This document shows positions 34,764 through 43,614 of a DNA stretch of 64,000 nt, piece by piece. The notes beneath the pieces were generated by a model. That model was given only the letters and a program-made list of their open reading frames with translations, was not told the origin of the DNA and ran no database searches. Every line of letters begins with the position of its first letter. Positions within the stretch are counted from its first letter, which is position 1. Origin of the DNA: an uncultured Alphaproteobacteria bacterium (GTDB taxonomy: Bacteria > Pseudomonadota > Alphaproteobacteria > UBA6615); the NCBI GenBank assembly GCA_943787745.1, contig CALSNJ010000003.1, forward strand, positions 278,614 through 342,613, given 5' to 3'. Position numbers and translations under genes: made by a program.

Positions 34764-36239
34764 TCAGCCCGCGGCGCGTTTCATGCGTCGCCGTTCGACT
34801 GAAGACGGAATTTTCAATGAATCCCGATACTTGGCGACAGTTCGCCGCGCTATTTCCACACCGTCGTCACGCAGTATCTTTACAATTTTGTCGTCGGATA
34901 GGATCGATTTGGGCGATTCGTTGTCGACCAGCAGTTTGATCTTGTGCCGCACGGCCTCGGCGGAGTGCATGTCCCCACCTTCGCTGCTGTTGATCGCTGT
35001 GGTGAAGAAGTATTTGAGTTCGAACAGACCTCGGGGGGTCGCCATATACTTGTTCGTGGTGACCCGGCTGATGGTGCTCTCGTGGAGTTTCACGGCTTCT
35101 GCGATATCGGCCAGAACCAGTGGTTTCAGGTGAGACACGCCGTGCCGGAAGAACGCATCCTGCTGTCGAATGATTTCCGTTGCGACCTTCAGAATGGTGC
35201 GCGCACGTTGATCAAGCGCACGGACAAGCCAGTTCGCGGACTGGTACTTCTCCTGTACAAAGGCCTTCTCATCCTTTTCGCGCGCCTGAGTCGTGATCTC
35301 GGCGTAATAGGCCCGATTGACCAGAACCCGGGGCAGGGTGTCGTTGTTGAGTTCGATTTCCCAACCACCGCCCTGTTTGGCGCGCATCATTACATCGGCG
35401 GTCACATATTCGACCGCACCCACGTCGAACGCTGCTGCGGGCTTGGGGTCCAGCGTGCGCAGCTCCGCGAGCATCTCGGTCATGTCTTCTTCATCGACCT
35501 CGCAGATGCGGCGCAACCCAGGCATGTCGTGCTGGGTCAGGTAATCGAGGTTGTGCAGCAATTTCAGCATGGCCGGATCAAGCCGGTCGCGCTCGGCAAG
35601 CTGCAGCGAGAAGCACTCGATCAGGTCGCGGGCAAAGACGCCGGTGGGCTCAAAACCCTGAACGATCATCAAAACCTGCTCGACTTGCGCGGGGGGGCAG
35701 CCAAGCTGTTCGCCCAAATCCTCCAGCGATGCGCTCAGATAGCCGCGGTCATCCAGGGTATCGATGAGCGCGCGTCCGATCATGCGTGCGGTGGGATCAC
35801 TGATCGAGAGATCAAGCTGTTCGGTCAGGTGTTCCCGCAGCGAAACCTCGCTGGCCATGGTTTGATCAATTCCCGGCAGCGAATCGCTGTCCCCACGGGC
35901 CGCCGGGGCCGCGCCGCCAGCTGGCCGGAACGGGTCATCGGGAAACACATTCGTATAGTCGCTGTCGAGTGGGGCTTCGGTCGACGAGAGTTCTTCACGG
36001 TCTGAGAGTGTTGCCGCATCGCCATCATCGTTGCTGGCGGATTCGGCAGGCGCGGGCGCTTCATCCCCCCCGATAAGGGATTCCTCCCGCTCCAAAAGCG
36101 GGTTCTCTTCAAGTTCGCCTTCAACGAAGGCAGCCAGTTCAAGATTGGACAACTGCAGAAGCTTGATAGCCTGCTGCAGCTGCGGCGTCATGACCGGCGC
36201 CTGCGTCTGGCGGAAGTCGAGACGCGGTGTCAGAGCCAT
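34764..36239 (-). CDS. rpoN: RNA polymerase sigma-54 factor
   Basis: The 491-residue protein has the Gln/Leu-rich N-terminal activator region (QTQAPVMTPQLQQAIKLLQL), an acidic linker, the core-binding domain (LREHLTEQLDLSISD), the DNA-binding HTH (ESTISRVTTNKYMATPRG) and the RpoN box ARRTVAKYRDSL near the C terminus. It directs transcription with enhancer-binding activators. The start follows lptB by 12 bases, so it belongs to the lptCAB-rpoN operon. Confidence 0.97.
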   Translation of the reverse strand: MALTPRLDFRQTQAPVMTPQLQQAIKLLQLSNLELAAFVEGELEENPLLEREESLIGGDEAPAPAESASNDDGDAATLSDREELSSTEAPLDSDYTNVFPDDPFRPAGGAAPAARGDSDSLPGIDQTMASEVSLREHLTEQLDLSISDPTARMIGRALIDTLDDRGYLSASLEDLGEQLGCPPAQVEQVLMIVQGFEPTGVFARDLIECFSLQLAERDRLDPAMLKLLHNLDYLTQHDMPGLRRICEVDEEDMTEMLAELRTLDPKPAAAFDVGAVEYVTADVMMRAKQGGGWEIELNNDTLPRVLVNRAYYAEITTQAREKDEKAFVQEKYQSANWLVRALDQRARTILKVATEIIRQQDAFFRHGVSHLKPLVLADIAEAVKLHESTISRVTTNKYMATPRGLFELKYFFTTAINSSEGGDMHSAEAVRHKIKLLVDNESPKSILSDDKIVKILRDDGVEIARRTVAKYRDSLKIPSSVERRRMKRAAG

Positions 36240-36251
36240 GGTTAAGGACTT

Positions 36252-37037
36252 CTACAGACTGAATCTTTCGCCCAAGTAAACACGCCGAACGTCGGAATGG
36301 GATACAATTTCATCCGGCGCACCACTCATTAGCACTGAACCTTCATGCAAGATATAGGCCCGGTCAACAATATCGAGTGTTTCCCGAACGTTATGATCGG
36401 TGATCAGCACTCCGATGCCGCGATTTTTCAGGTGTTTCACCAGATCGCGAATGTCTGAGACGGCAATAGGATCGATCCCGGCCAGAGGCTCGTCGAGGAG
36501 CATGAAGTGGGGCTGACTGGCCAGGGCGCGTGCGATTTCCACCCGGCGGCGTTCGCCACCTGAGAGGGCCAGCGCTGGTGTTCGGCGCAAATGAGATATC
36601 GAGAATTCCGCCAACAGATCTTCGAGCATAGCCTCGCGACGATCACGTTCGGGCTCGATGACTTCAAGCACAGACCGGATGTTTTGCTCGACCGAGAGGC
36701 CGCGGAAAATCGAGGCCTCCTGCGGCAGGTAGCCGACCCCAAGACGCGCCCGGCGGTACATTGGAAGTTCGGTAATGTCGTGCCCGTCGAGAGAGATCGT
36801 TCCGGCGTCCGGCGTCAAAAGGCCGGTGATCATGTAGAAGCAGGTTGTCTTGCCCGCGCCATTTGGCCCCAGCAAGCCGACCGCTTCACCCTGACGAACC
36901 TGAAGGGAAACATCGCGAAGTACGGGGCGCTTGCGAAAGCGTTTTCCCAGATTCTGAGCCACCAGCCCGGGATTGTCGGCAACAAGACGCGGCGCGCCGC
37001 CATCTTCTGTCATTCTGGTCAATCGCGGTTCTGTCAT
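36252..37037 (-). CDS. lptB: LPS export ABC transporter ATP-binding protein
   Basis: The 261-residue ATPase has Walker A GLLGPNGAGKTTCFYMITG, Q-loop, signature LSGGERRRVEIARALA, Walker B LLDEPLAGIDP and H-loop VLITDHNV. It powers LPS extraction from the inner membrane with LptF and LptG. The ATG overlaps the lptA stop (ATGA at 37034-37037), so the start at 37037 is favoured; a second Met lies eight residues in. Confidence 0.96.
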   Translation of the reverse strand: MTEPRLTRMTEDGGAPRLVADNPGLVAQNLGKRFRKRPVLRDVSLQVRQGEAVGLLGPNGAGKTTCFYMITGLLTPDAGTISLDGHDITELPMYRRARLGVGYLPQEASIFRGLSVEQNIRSVLEVIEPERDRREAMLEDLLAEFSISHLRRTPALALSGGERRRVEIARALASQPHFMLLDEPLAGIDPIAVSDIRDLVKHLKNRGIGVLITDHNVRETLDIVDRAYILHEGSVLMSGAPDEIVSHSDVRRVYLGERFSL

Positions 37038-37882
37038 TGGTTCCCGGTCGGGCCAGTGTTGGAAGGTTGCCCGGCGCCATTGCCGGAACTGGATTTGGGC
37101 AGGAACAATCCACGCACCCGCTCACCCGAGCGCGAAGAGAGAAGTCTGCTCTCGCCTGTCGTCAGGTTAACCTCTGCACGGTCACCGTTCAATTGAGTGT
37201 CACCGCGCGTGATTTTGACGTTTCCGGTGAGGGTCGCCAGACCGCGATCAGGATTGTAGTCGCCCTGTTCGGCGCGCACGATATCTGTAGGTGTGGAGAC
37301 GAGGACGTTCCCGTTTGCTTCGATGCGGTCCATTGAGGCACTCCGGCCGCCTTCACCGAAATGTGCGGTCAGCGTGTCCGCGCGGAGCCGCCGATCATCG
37401 CGAATGGCCAATGCGTCGCCACGGGCAATGGCCATCTGCTGTTGTTCATAATACTCAAGGCTCTCGCGTGCGATGATCGTGTCCTCGGCAGTGTCGAGAC
37501 GTATGGTGTCGCCGGTCATGACCAGAACGCCATTGTCGATGTCATAGACAGCATTGTCGGACACGGCGACCTCGCTTTCGGAGGTGATTCGCACATTCCC
37601 GTTGGCGTTGATCCGATAGATTTCGTTCTCGCCTGCCGCGTTGGGTTTGTAATGCGCGATGAGCTCATCTCCCTCGACCGACACGCCTCCCTGGGTTGCA
37701 CGTGCATTCCCACGGGCCAGGTACACCTGTTTCGCACGCTGCCATTCGATGCCTTCATCGGCCTCGATCTGGATCGGGCCGTCACCTTGCTTGCTGAACC
37801 CGAGGGATTGGGCTGTGCTGTCCGAGAGACCCTGAATCCAGATTGCTCCGGCCAGTGCAAAACATAGCGTCAAGCGCATCAT
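37034..37882 (-). CDS. lptA: LPS transport periplasmic protein LptA
   Basis: The 282-residue OstA/LptA-like protein begins with a signal peptide (MMRLTLCFALAGAIWIQGLS) and has beta-jellyroll repeats: IQIEADEGIEWQRAKQVYLARGN, GGVSVEGDELIAHY, GNVRITSESEVAV and a C-terminal RGDTQLNGDRAEVNL. It bridges LptC and the outer membrane LptD. The C-terminal tail is Ser/Gly/Pro-rich. It overlaps both lptC and lptB by four bases. Confidence 0.93.
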   Translation of the reverse strand: MMRLTLCFALAGAIWIQGLSDSTAQSLGFSKQGDGPIQIEADEGIEWQRAKQVYLARGNARATQGGVSVEGDELIAHYKPNAAGENEIYRINANGNVRITSESEVAVSDNAVYDIDNGVLVMTGDTIRLDTAEDTIIARESLEYYEQQQMAIARGDALAIRDDRRLRADTLTAHFGEGGRSASMDRIEANGNVLVSTPTDIVRAEQGDYNPDRGLATLTGNVKITRGDTQLNGDRAEVNLTTGESRLLSSRSGERVRGLFLPKSSSGNGAGQPSNTGPTGNQ

Positions 37883-38580
37883 TGTGGGGGCGCTCCTTCA
37901 AAGACCGTCATTTTGGCTGGTCCGATAAACAGGATTCGTTCACCTGAATCCAGCACGCGAAACCCGCTGGCCTGCAAAATGCCAAACGGTCCCTGGCCAT
38001 CAATCGGTTCGTCCCCAGAAGCGGTGCTGGTTTCAAGGTTGACGCGCGCAGCGGCGGTCTGGAACTCGTAACCTTCATCGTGAAACAGATTCACATTTCC
38101 GGAGAGGTGGAGAATATTTGCGTCGGATTCGAACAGGCCATTATCGGCGTTCAACGCGATCCATGATCCATCAGTGAGAACGATGTCCGCCTTTGGATTG
38201 GTCAGGTCATAGGTCTCACTGCCAGTGTCGGTTTTGGTGCGTGAGCCGAGGTCTGCGGTAATTTGGAAGGGTCGTTTTTCCGAATCCATCCCCTGCAAAC
38301 GGGGGTTGAGAACCTGTGGTTTGGCTCCGCCGGTTGGCCCAACTGCGGCGAGGTCAATCCGGAAGCTGTCTTCCTCCGGAGCGAGGCGTGGCCAGACTGC
38401 GACAAGAACAAGCATCGCGAAGGCGAGACCCGGCAGCAGGTATTTCATCGTGCTGACGATGCGTGATCGCGCAAAACCGCTGCGGCGCCGACGTGGCATC
38501 TCGCTCATGCGTTTCCGGCGAATGGGCCCCGATTTGGCTGAATCGGCAGCAGGCGCGGTTGTGAGGCCGGGTTCGCTCAT
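37879..38580 (-). CDS. lptC: LPS export protein LptC
   Basis: The 233-residue protein has a cytoplasmic N-terminal basic tail, one membrane helix (MKYLLPGLAFAMLVLVAVWP) and a periplasmic LptC/YrbK domain with RPFQITADLGSRTKTDTGSE-like and FQTAAARVNLETSTASGDEPIDG segments. It receives LPS from LptBFG and passes it to LptA. The start at MSEPGLTTAP lies 7 bases after the kdsD stop; earlier Met codons are within kdsD. Confidence 0.9.
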   Translation of the reverse strand: MSEPGLTTAPAADSAKSGPIRRKRMSEMPRRRRSGFARSRIVSTMKYLLPGLAFAMLVLVAVWPRLAPEEDSFRIDLAAVGPTGGAKPQVLNPRLQGMDSEKRPFQITADLGSRTKTDTGSETYDLTNPKADIVLTDGSWIALNADNGLFESDANILHLSGNVNLFHDEGYEFQTAAARVNLETSTASGDEPIDGQGPFGILQASGFRVLDSGERILFIGPAKMTVFEGAPPQ

Positions 38581-38587
38581 GCCGGTT

Positions 38588-39580
38588 TCAGGCGAGGCCT
38601 GCGCGCAAGCAATCATGAATGTGCAGAATACCGACCGGTGTGCGGTCCTGGGCCACGAAGAGACTGGTAATCGTCGTGGCATTCATCAGGCCAAGAGCTT
38701 CTGAGGCCAGCGCCTGGCTGCGGATTGTTTTCGGGTTTGCTGTCATGATCTCGCCACAGCTTAGGCTGAGCAATGTGTCGGACATGTGGCGTCGCAGGTC
38801 ACCATCGGTGATGACTCCGATCAGCTCGCCCGACGCATCAGTGACACCTGCGCAGCCAAAGCCCTTTGCGCTCATCAGAAGAAGGGCTTCCGACACTCGC
38901 TCTTCGGCGGCAATAAGGGGCAGGTCATCCCCGCCATGCATCAGGTCGCCGACGCGGAGCAGGTTCTGGCCCAGCTTTCCGCCGGGATGAAGTACCTGAA
39001 AATCCTCTGCCGTAAACCCACGCCGACTCAGGAGTGCGATGGCCAGTGCATCGCCGATCGCGAGCATGCCGGTGGTAGAGGTGGTTGGGGCAAGACCCAT
39101 CGGGCAGGCCTCGGCAATGGCCGGAAGCAACAATGTACAATCGCTGTTGTCTGCCAGCGTGCTTTCCAGTCGTGCTGTGATCGAGACGAGGGGCACATTG
39201 AAGCGTCGGCAATAGTTGATAACGTCGCCGAGTTCCTGAGTTTCCCCGGAATTGGACAGCGCGAGGACAACATCCTCACGCGCAATCATGCCCAGGTCAC
39301 CGTGACTGGCCTCGCCGGGATGGACGTAGAATGAGGGCGTCCCCGTGCTCGATAATGTCGAAGAAATCTTGCGCGCGATGTGACCGCTCTTGCCCATGCC
39401 TGTCACGACAGTCCGGCCCGTTGCCTGGCCAATCAGGTCGACAGCGCGAATGAATGTTTCGTCGAGATTGTCACCAATGGCTCGCAGGGCTTCGGCCTCA
39501 AGGCGGAAGACGCGTTGCGCAGCTTCGATGTCGCCTTTTGGTGTGGGCGATTTGCTGTCGGATTTTGCGGTCCCGTTCAC
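38588..39580 (-). CDS. kdsD: Arabinose-5-phosphate isomerase (KdsD/KpsF family)
   Basis: The 330-residue enzyme has a SIS domain (VTGMGKSGHIARKISSTLSSTGTPSFYVHP, ALSNSGETQEL) and two CBS domains (VGDLMHGGDDLPLIAAEERV, VTDASGELIGVITDGDLRRH, and IMTANPKTIRSQALASEAL). It converts ribulose-5-phosphate to arabinose-5-phosphate for Kdo synthesis, linking directly to the lptCAB genes downstream. Confidence 0.95.
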   Translation of the reverse strand: MNGTAKSDSKSPTPKGDIEAAQRVFRLEAEALRAIGDNLDETFIRAVDLIGQATGRTVVTGMGKSGHIARKISSTLSSTGTPSFYVHPGEASHGDLGMIAREDVVLALSNSGETQELGDVINYCRRFNVPLVSITARLESTLADNSDCTLLLPAIAEACPMGLAPTTSTTGMLAIGDALAIALLSRRGFTAEDFQVLHPGGKLGQNLLRVGDLMHGGDDLPLIAAEERVSEALLLMSAKGFGCAGVTDASGELIGVITDGDLRRHMSDTLLSLSCGEIMTANPKTIRSQALASEALGLMNATTITSLFVAQDRTPVGILHIHDCLRAGLA

Positions 39581-39725
39581 GGACGTATCGATCGTATTGT
39601 TAAGGCAGTTACAGAATCCGGAGGAAATGGAAGAAATCCACGCGAATCAATTGCTTGGAGTATGGGGCGAAGCTCGTGAATCGTCAAATTTCAGCCCGTC
39701 GGGAACGGCAGGGTGTTGGCAGGGC

Positions 39726-40358
39726 TCAGCTATGGGCCAACAGGTCGATATCGGGCCAACCGGCCAGATCAAGCGCGGCCCGGGCGGGCAGAAAATCAAA
39801 ACACGCCTGTGCCAAATGTACGCGATCATGGCGTTCCAGCATCACGTCCAGACGGGATTTGAGTTCATGAAGGAAGAACACGTCATTGGCAGCGTATTCC
39901 TGCTGCTCACGTGAGAGTTCGTCAGCACCCCAGTCTGAGCTTTGCTGTTGCTTGGAGATTTCGACACCGAGCAGATCACGACAAAGGTCTTTCAGTCCAT
40001 GTCGGTCGGTGAATGTCCGGACCAGACGTGAGGCCGTGCGCGTGCAGTAGCACGGGTCGGCGTCGACGCCGAGGTAGCGCTGGACTGCCGCGAGATCAAA
40101 GCGTGCAAAATGGTAGAGTTTCAGGCGGTTTTTGTCCGCCAGAAGTGCCTTCAGGTTGGGGGCATCGTAGGCGTCACCCTCACTGGCGGGAAACTGCACG
40201 AGATGCGCCACGCCGTCGCCCGCGGAAAGCTGAACCAGACAAAGTCTGTCACGAAGCAGGTTGAGCCCCATGGTTTCGGTGTCGACGGCAATCACGTTGC
40301 CCAGATCAAGCCCGTCGGGCAGGTCGTGACGGTGGAGTTCGATATCCAAATCACACAT
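39726..40358 (-). CDS. Ribonuclease D-like 3'-5' exonuclease (DEDD family)
   Basis: The 210-residue protein has the DEDD exonuclease motifs: Exo I VIAVDTETMGL, Exo II LYHFARFDLAAVQ and Exo III QEYAANDVFFLHEL. It contains the exonuclease domain only, without the HRDC domain of classical RNase D, as is usual for the short RNase D-like proteins found before kdsD in Alphaproteobacteria. The start MCDLDIEL fits homology; a long upstream frame lacks similarity. It lies 145 bases upstream of kdsD on the same strand. Confidence 0.9.
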   Translation of the reverse strand: MCDLDIELHRHDLPDGLDLGNVIAVDTETMGLNLLRDRLCLVQLSAGDGVAHLVQFPASEGDAYDAPNLKALLADKNRLKLYHFARFDLAAVQRYLGVDADPCYCTRTASRLVRTFTDRHGLKDLCRDLLGVEISKQQQSSDWGADELSREQQEYAANDVFFLHELKSRLDVMLERHDRVHLAQACFDFLPARAALDLAGWPDIDLLAHS

Positions 40359-40505
40359 CCGATTTGTTGTGGTGCAGAATGCTGCCAAGTTGGCGGTTGC
40401 TAACGCCTGTCGCTTGCACCTGTCAACCACCACGCTTGGCAGGACCCGGCGCCCGGCGCTATACAGCGATGCGGCCATATCTGGGGTCAGCTTGGGAGCA
40501 AGGCG

Positions 40506-41456
40506 ATGAATTTGCGGCGTGTAACAGTATTTGGTGGTTCGGGCTTTCTGGGACGCTACGTGGTTGAGCGACTGGCGGACCGGGATGTGGTGGTGCAAGT
40601 CGCGGTACGCGACCCGGAAGCAGCCAAGCATCTCAAGACACTTGGTCAGGTGAGTCAGGTCACGCCGATTGCATGCGATATCAAGGATCCCGATGCGGTA
40701 CGCCGCGCTGTCGCGGGCTCTGATGCGGTTATCAATTTGGTTGGTATCCTTGCTGAACGTGGCAAGCAGACATTCAAGGCGCTGCATGTGGATGCCGCCG
40801 GGACCATTGCAACCGCGGCGGCCGAATCAGGCTGCAAGTCGCTGGTGCAGGTTTCCGCGATTGGGGCATCCCGGACGGCGCTTTCGGAATACTCCCGTTC
40901 CAAAGCCGCAGGTGAGACGGCCGTGCGCGAAGCATTTTCCAACGCCGTCCTTGTCCGGCCGTCGGTGATCTTCGGGCCCGAGGATGGGTTCTTCAATTTG
41001 TTTGGTGGCATGGCGCGGATGCTGCCGGCGCTGCCATTGTTCGGTGGTGGCAAGACGCGATTCCAGCCTGTCTACGTGGCTGATGTGGCAGATGCGATTG
41101 TCACTGCGTTGTTCGACAGCGAGTCTGCGGGCAAGACATATGAACTTGGGGGCCCGGAGGTCTACACGTTCAAGGAACTCATGGAGTTGCTCCTTCGTGA
41201 AATCCGCCGCGACCGGATGCTCGTCTCGATCCCGTTCTTTGTTGGCGATATTCAGGCGACTTTTGCAGGCCTGTTGCCCAATCCACCTGTCACGCGCGAT
41301 TCCATGAAATCCCTGCGGGAAGACAATGTCGTTGCTGAGGACGCGCTGACGCTTGGTGATCTGGGCATTCGTGCAACGCCGGCCGAAATGATCCTGCCAA
41401 CCTATATGCATCGCTATCGCAAGGGCGGGCGACTGGGTCGCGCGTCAATCAGTTAA
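40506..41456 (+). CDS. Complex I NDUFA9-like NAD(P)-binding protein
   Basis: The 316-residue atypical SDR starts RRVTVFGGSGFLGRYVVERLADRD (GxxGxxG) and has VQVSAIGASRTALSEYSRSKAAGE with an YxxxK motif, VRPSVIFGPEDGFFN and PVYVADVADAIVTAL. This is the NDUFA9/39-kDa family associated with complex I in Alphaproteobacteria and mitochondria; the bound NADPH is thought to be structural. It is divergent from the RNase D-like gene. Confidence 0.9.
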   Translation: MNLRRVTVFGGSGFLGRYVVERLADRDVVVQVAVRDPEAAKHLKTLGQVSQVTPIACDIKDPDAVRRAVAGSDAVINLVGILAERGKQTFKALHVDAAGTIATAAAESGCKSLVQVSAIGASRTALSEYSRSKAAGETAVREAFSNAVLVRPSVIFGPEDGFFNLFGGMARMLPALPLFGGGKTRFQPVYVADVADAIVTALFDSESAGKTYELGGPEVYTFKELMELLLREIRRDRMLVSIPFFVGDIQATFAGLLPNPPVTRDSMKSLREDNVVAEDALTLGDLGIRATPAEMILPTYMHRYRKGGRLGRASIS

Positions 41457-41457
41457 G

Positions 41458-42261
41458 CTAGAACGCGCCATAAGCCCAGGCGAGGAGCAGACCGCCCAGC
41501 GCGAGCCGATAGACCACAAACGGGCCGAAACCGGCGAACCGGAGCCAGCGCAGAAACAAAGCAATGGCGGCCAATGCGGTGATGAATGACAGGCCGGCGG
41601 CGATCAATGCGCCGCGGGTCAGCACGGGATCTCCTGACTCGATAACGCGCATCCCGATCAAGAGCCCGGCTCCAGCGATGGCCGGGATCGACAACAGCAT
41701 TGAGAACCGGGCGGCTTCTGTTCGCTCATAGCCGAGAAAACGCGCGGCTGTGATGGTGATGCCTGACCGGCTGGTGCCCGGAACGAGTGCCAGCATCTGG
41801 GCCAGACCAATCACGACAGCATTGGGCAGGTTCATGTGATCGAGTTTCAGAATCTTCATGCCGGTTCGATCCGCGACAAACAGCAACAGCCCAAACCCGA
41901 TTGTGGTCCAGCCGACGATCTCAATTGTTCGCAGAGAGTTCTCGATCAGCGACTGGCCGAAATACCCGGCAGCGGCGACCGGGATCGTGGCGATGATGAG
42001 ATATCCCGCGAGCTTGCCCCCGTCATGGCGGCGGCCGCGCGCCGCACTGGCCACACCGGAGATCATGAAAAACAAATCGCGCCAGAAATAGAGCGCGACC
42101 GCAAACAGCGTGCCCACGTGCACGGCGACATCCATCACCAGCGTATTTTCGGAAAGACCCATAATGTCGGAGACCACACGCAGATGGCCCGAGGAGCTGA
42201 CCGGCAGGAACTCGGTGAAGCCTTGAATGGCGGCGAGAACAAATATTTCAAAAAGCGGCAT
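41458..42261 (-). CDS. uppP: Undecaprenyl-diphosphatase
   Basis: The 267-residue integral membrane phosphatase has the BacA/UppP motifs AAIQGFTEFLPVSSSGHL (with E, S and H ligands) and LVPGTSRSGITITAARFLG. It recycles undecaprenyl pyrophosphate for peptidoglycan and polysaccharide synthesis. The start MPLFEIFVLAAIQG fits the family; longer in-frame starts have no similarity. It is convergent with the NDUFA9-like gene, 1 base apart. Confidence 0.95.
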   Translation of the reverse strand: MPLFEIFVLAAIQGFTEFLPVSSSGHLRVVSDIMGLSENTLVMDVAVHVGTLFAVALYFWRDLFFMISGVASAARGRRHDGGKLAGYLIIATIPVAAAGYFGQSLIENSLRTIEIVGWTTIGFGLLLFVADRTGMKILKLDHMNLPNAVVIGLAQMLALVPGTSRSGITITAARFLGYERTEAARFSMLLSIPAIAGAGLLIGMRVIESGDPVLTRGALIAAGLSFITALAAIALFLRWLRFAGFGPFVVYRLALGGLLLAWAYGAF

Positions 42262-42472
42262 GGCGTCCAATCCGGACACAAGAGGAAAGCTTCTTATAGC
42301 ACCGCGGTTCCGTGTCGCTGAAAGTCCTGAATGCGGCCATTTCAGATATGCACGGCTCTGACAAAAATTCAACGAGCCTCGCGTTTCATTTGCTGAAACA
42401 ATTTCAGCTCGGCCTTTGCTGTTCTTGTAACCATGGCTAGGTTAGCCGCTATTCAAATTCAGGGAGCAAACC

Positions 42473-43447
42473 ATGCCGAGTGAAACCAGCACCAACCCCC
42501 AGGCCTTGATTGATCCGCAGCAGGCGGAAGCGCTCAAGCGTAATGGCGAAATCGTCGCCGAAAACGGTGGTCCGGGTGAGGGGATCGCTGAGGTCCGTGA
42601 GCGTGCGGAATCGGTCCGCAAGCATTGGAATGCGGGCGGTCCTGAAATGGCGACCAATGAAGCCCGGACCATCCCCGGCCCGTTCCGGGATGTCCCCGTT
42701 CAACTCTATAAGCCCAGTGATGCTGATGGTCTTCCGGTGTTTGTCTATTTGCATGGCGGTGGCTTCAAAATTGGCAGTCCGACAACCAATGATCTTCAGT
42801 TGCGCCAGTTGGCCGACGTCTGGGGTGGCGCGATTGTCAGCGCGGACTATGTGCATGTCCCCGAACACACCTTCCCGGATCCGGTCGATGAGGCGGTCGC
42901 CGTCGTGGAATGGATTGCCGCAAACGGACGCAACTGGGGACTCGACCCCGACCGGATGAGTCTCGGCGGCGCGTCTGCTGGCGCGAGTGTCGCGATGGGA
43001 ACGGCCCTAACGCTTCGCGATCAGGGCAAGGGCGATCTGCTCAAGGCCATCGCGTCGCTGTATGGCGTGCTGGATTACAATCTTGAGTCAGATTCCATGA
43101 AAGAACTTGGCGGCGGTGATTTCATGCTGACCACGGCCTACACCCAGATGGTCTATGACGACTATTTGCCCAATGTTGCCGATCGTGACGATCCGCGCGC
43201 CTTTGCTGTGAAGGCCGATCCTGCGGGGCTGCCGCCGGTCTTTGTTGCGGCCGCTCAGCTTGATCCGATACGTGATGACTCGCTGGCCTTTGGTGAGAAT
43301 CTGAAAGCGGTGGGTCACCCGCATGAACTGGCTGTCTATCCGGGAGTTCTGCATGCCTTCTTCGGGTTCTCCAGCATGGTTGATGAAGCCCGGCATATGA
43401 TTGATGATCTTGGGCGTTTCCTCACCAAACACACAGGAGCGGTCTGA
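42473..43447 (+). CDS. Alpha/beta hydrolase, hormone-sensitive lipase-like
   Basis: The 324-residue esterase has the oxyanion motif VYLHGGGF (residues 91-98), nucleophile G-A-S168-A-G (residues 166-170), Asp in LDPIRDDSLAF and His in GVLHAFFGFSSM. It is the HSL type IV lipase family, acting on short acyl esters. A GGGAG site precedes the ATG. The 54-residue membrane protein follows two bases after its stop. Confidence 0.9.
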   Translation: MPSETSTNPQALIDPQQAEALKRNGEIVAENGGPGEGIAEVRERAESVRKHWNAGGPEMATNEARTIPGPFRDVPVQLYKPSDADGLPVFVYLHGGGFKIGSPTTNDLQLRQLADVWGGAIVSADYVHVPEHTFPDPVDEAVAVVEWIAANGRNWGLDPDRMSLGGASAGASVAMGTALTLRDQGKGDLLKAIASLYGVLDYNLESDSMKELGGGDFMLTTAYTQMVYDDYLPNVADRDDPRAFAVKADPAGLPPVFVAAAQLDPIRDDSLAFGENLKAVGHPHELAVYPGVLHAFFGFSSMVDEARHMIDDLGRFLTKHTGAV

Positions 43448-43449
43448 CC

Positions 43450-43614
43450 ATGGCTGTTGCACTCGCCGCGTTTTTTGTTTCGATCGTTTTGATCTTCGTG
43501 GTCCCGCCCGTGGGTTTGATCGCCCTGCCGTTAACGGTGATCTGGGTGGTCGTCGCCTTTTGCGTCACGGTGCTCGGCTGGGGTTTCGGGCGTGGCAAAA
43601 AGTCGGACGATTAG
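43450..43614 (+). CDS. Small two-segment membrane protein (54 residues)
   Basis: The product starts MAVALAAFFVSIVLIFVVPP, has a second hydrophobic stretch PLTVIWVVVAFCVTVLGWGF and ends in a basic/acidic tail GRGKKSDD. It starts 2 bases after the esterase stop, so it is probably translated with it. Its stop TAG is interleaved with the TAA of the convergent PIG-L gene (TTAG at 43611-43614). No family is known to me; it could be a small lipid-interacting protein. Confidence 0.6.
   Translation: MAVALAAFFVSIVLIFVVPPVGLIALPLTVIWVVVAFCVTVLGWGFGRGKKSDD

Noticed and set aside
34944..36005. A 353-codon open frame on the plus strand
   Set aside because: It lies opposite rpoN, whose RpoN box and HTH are clear.
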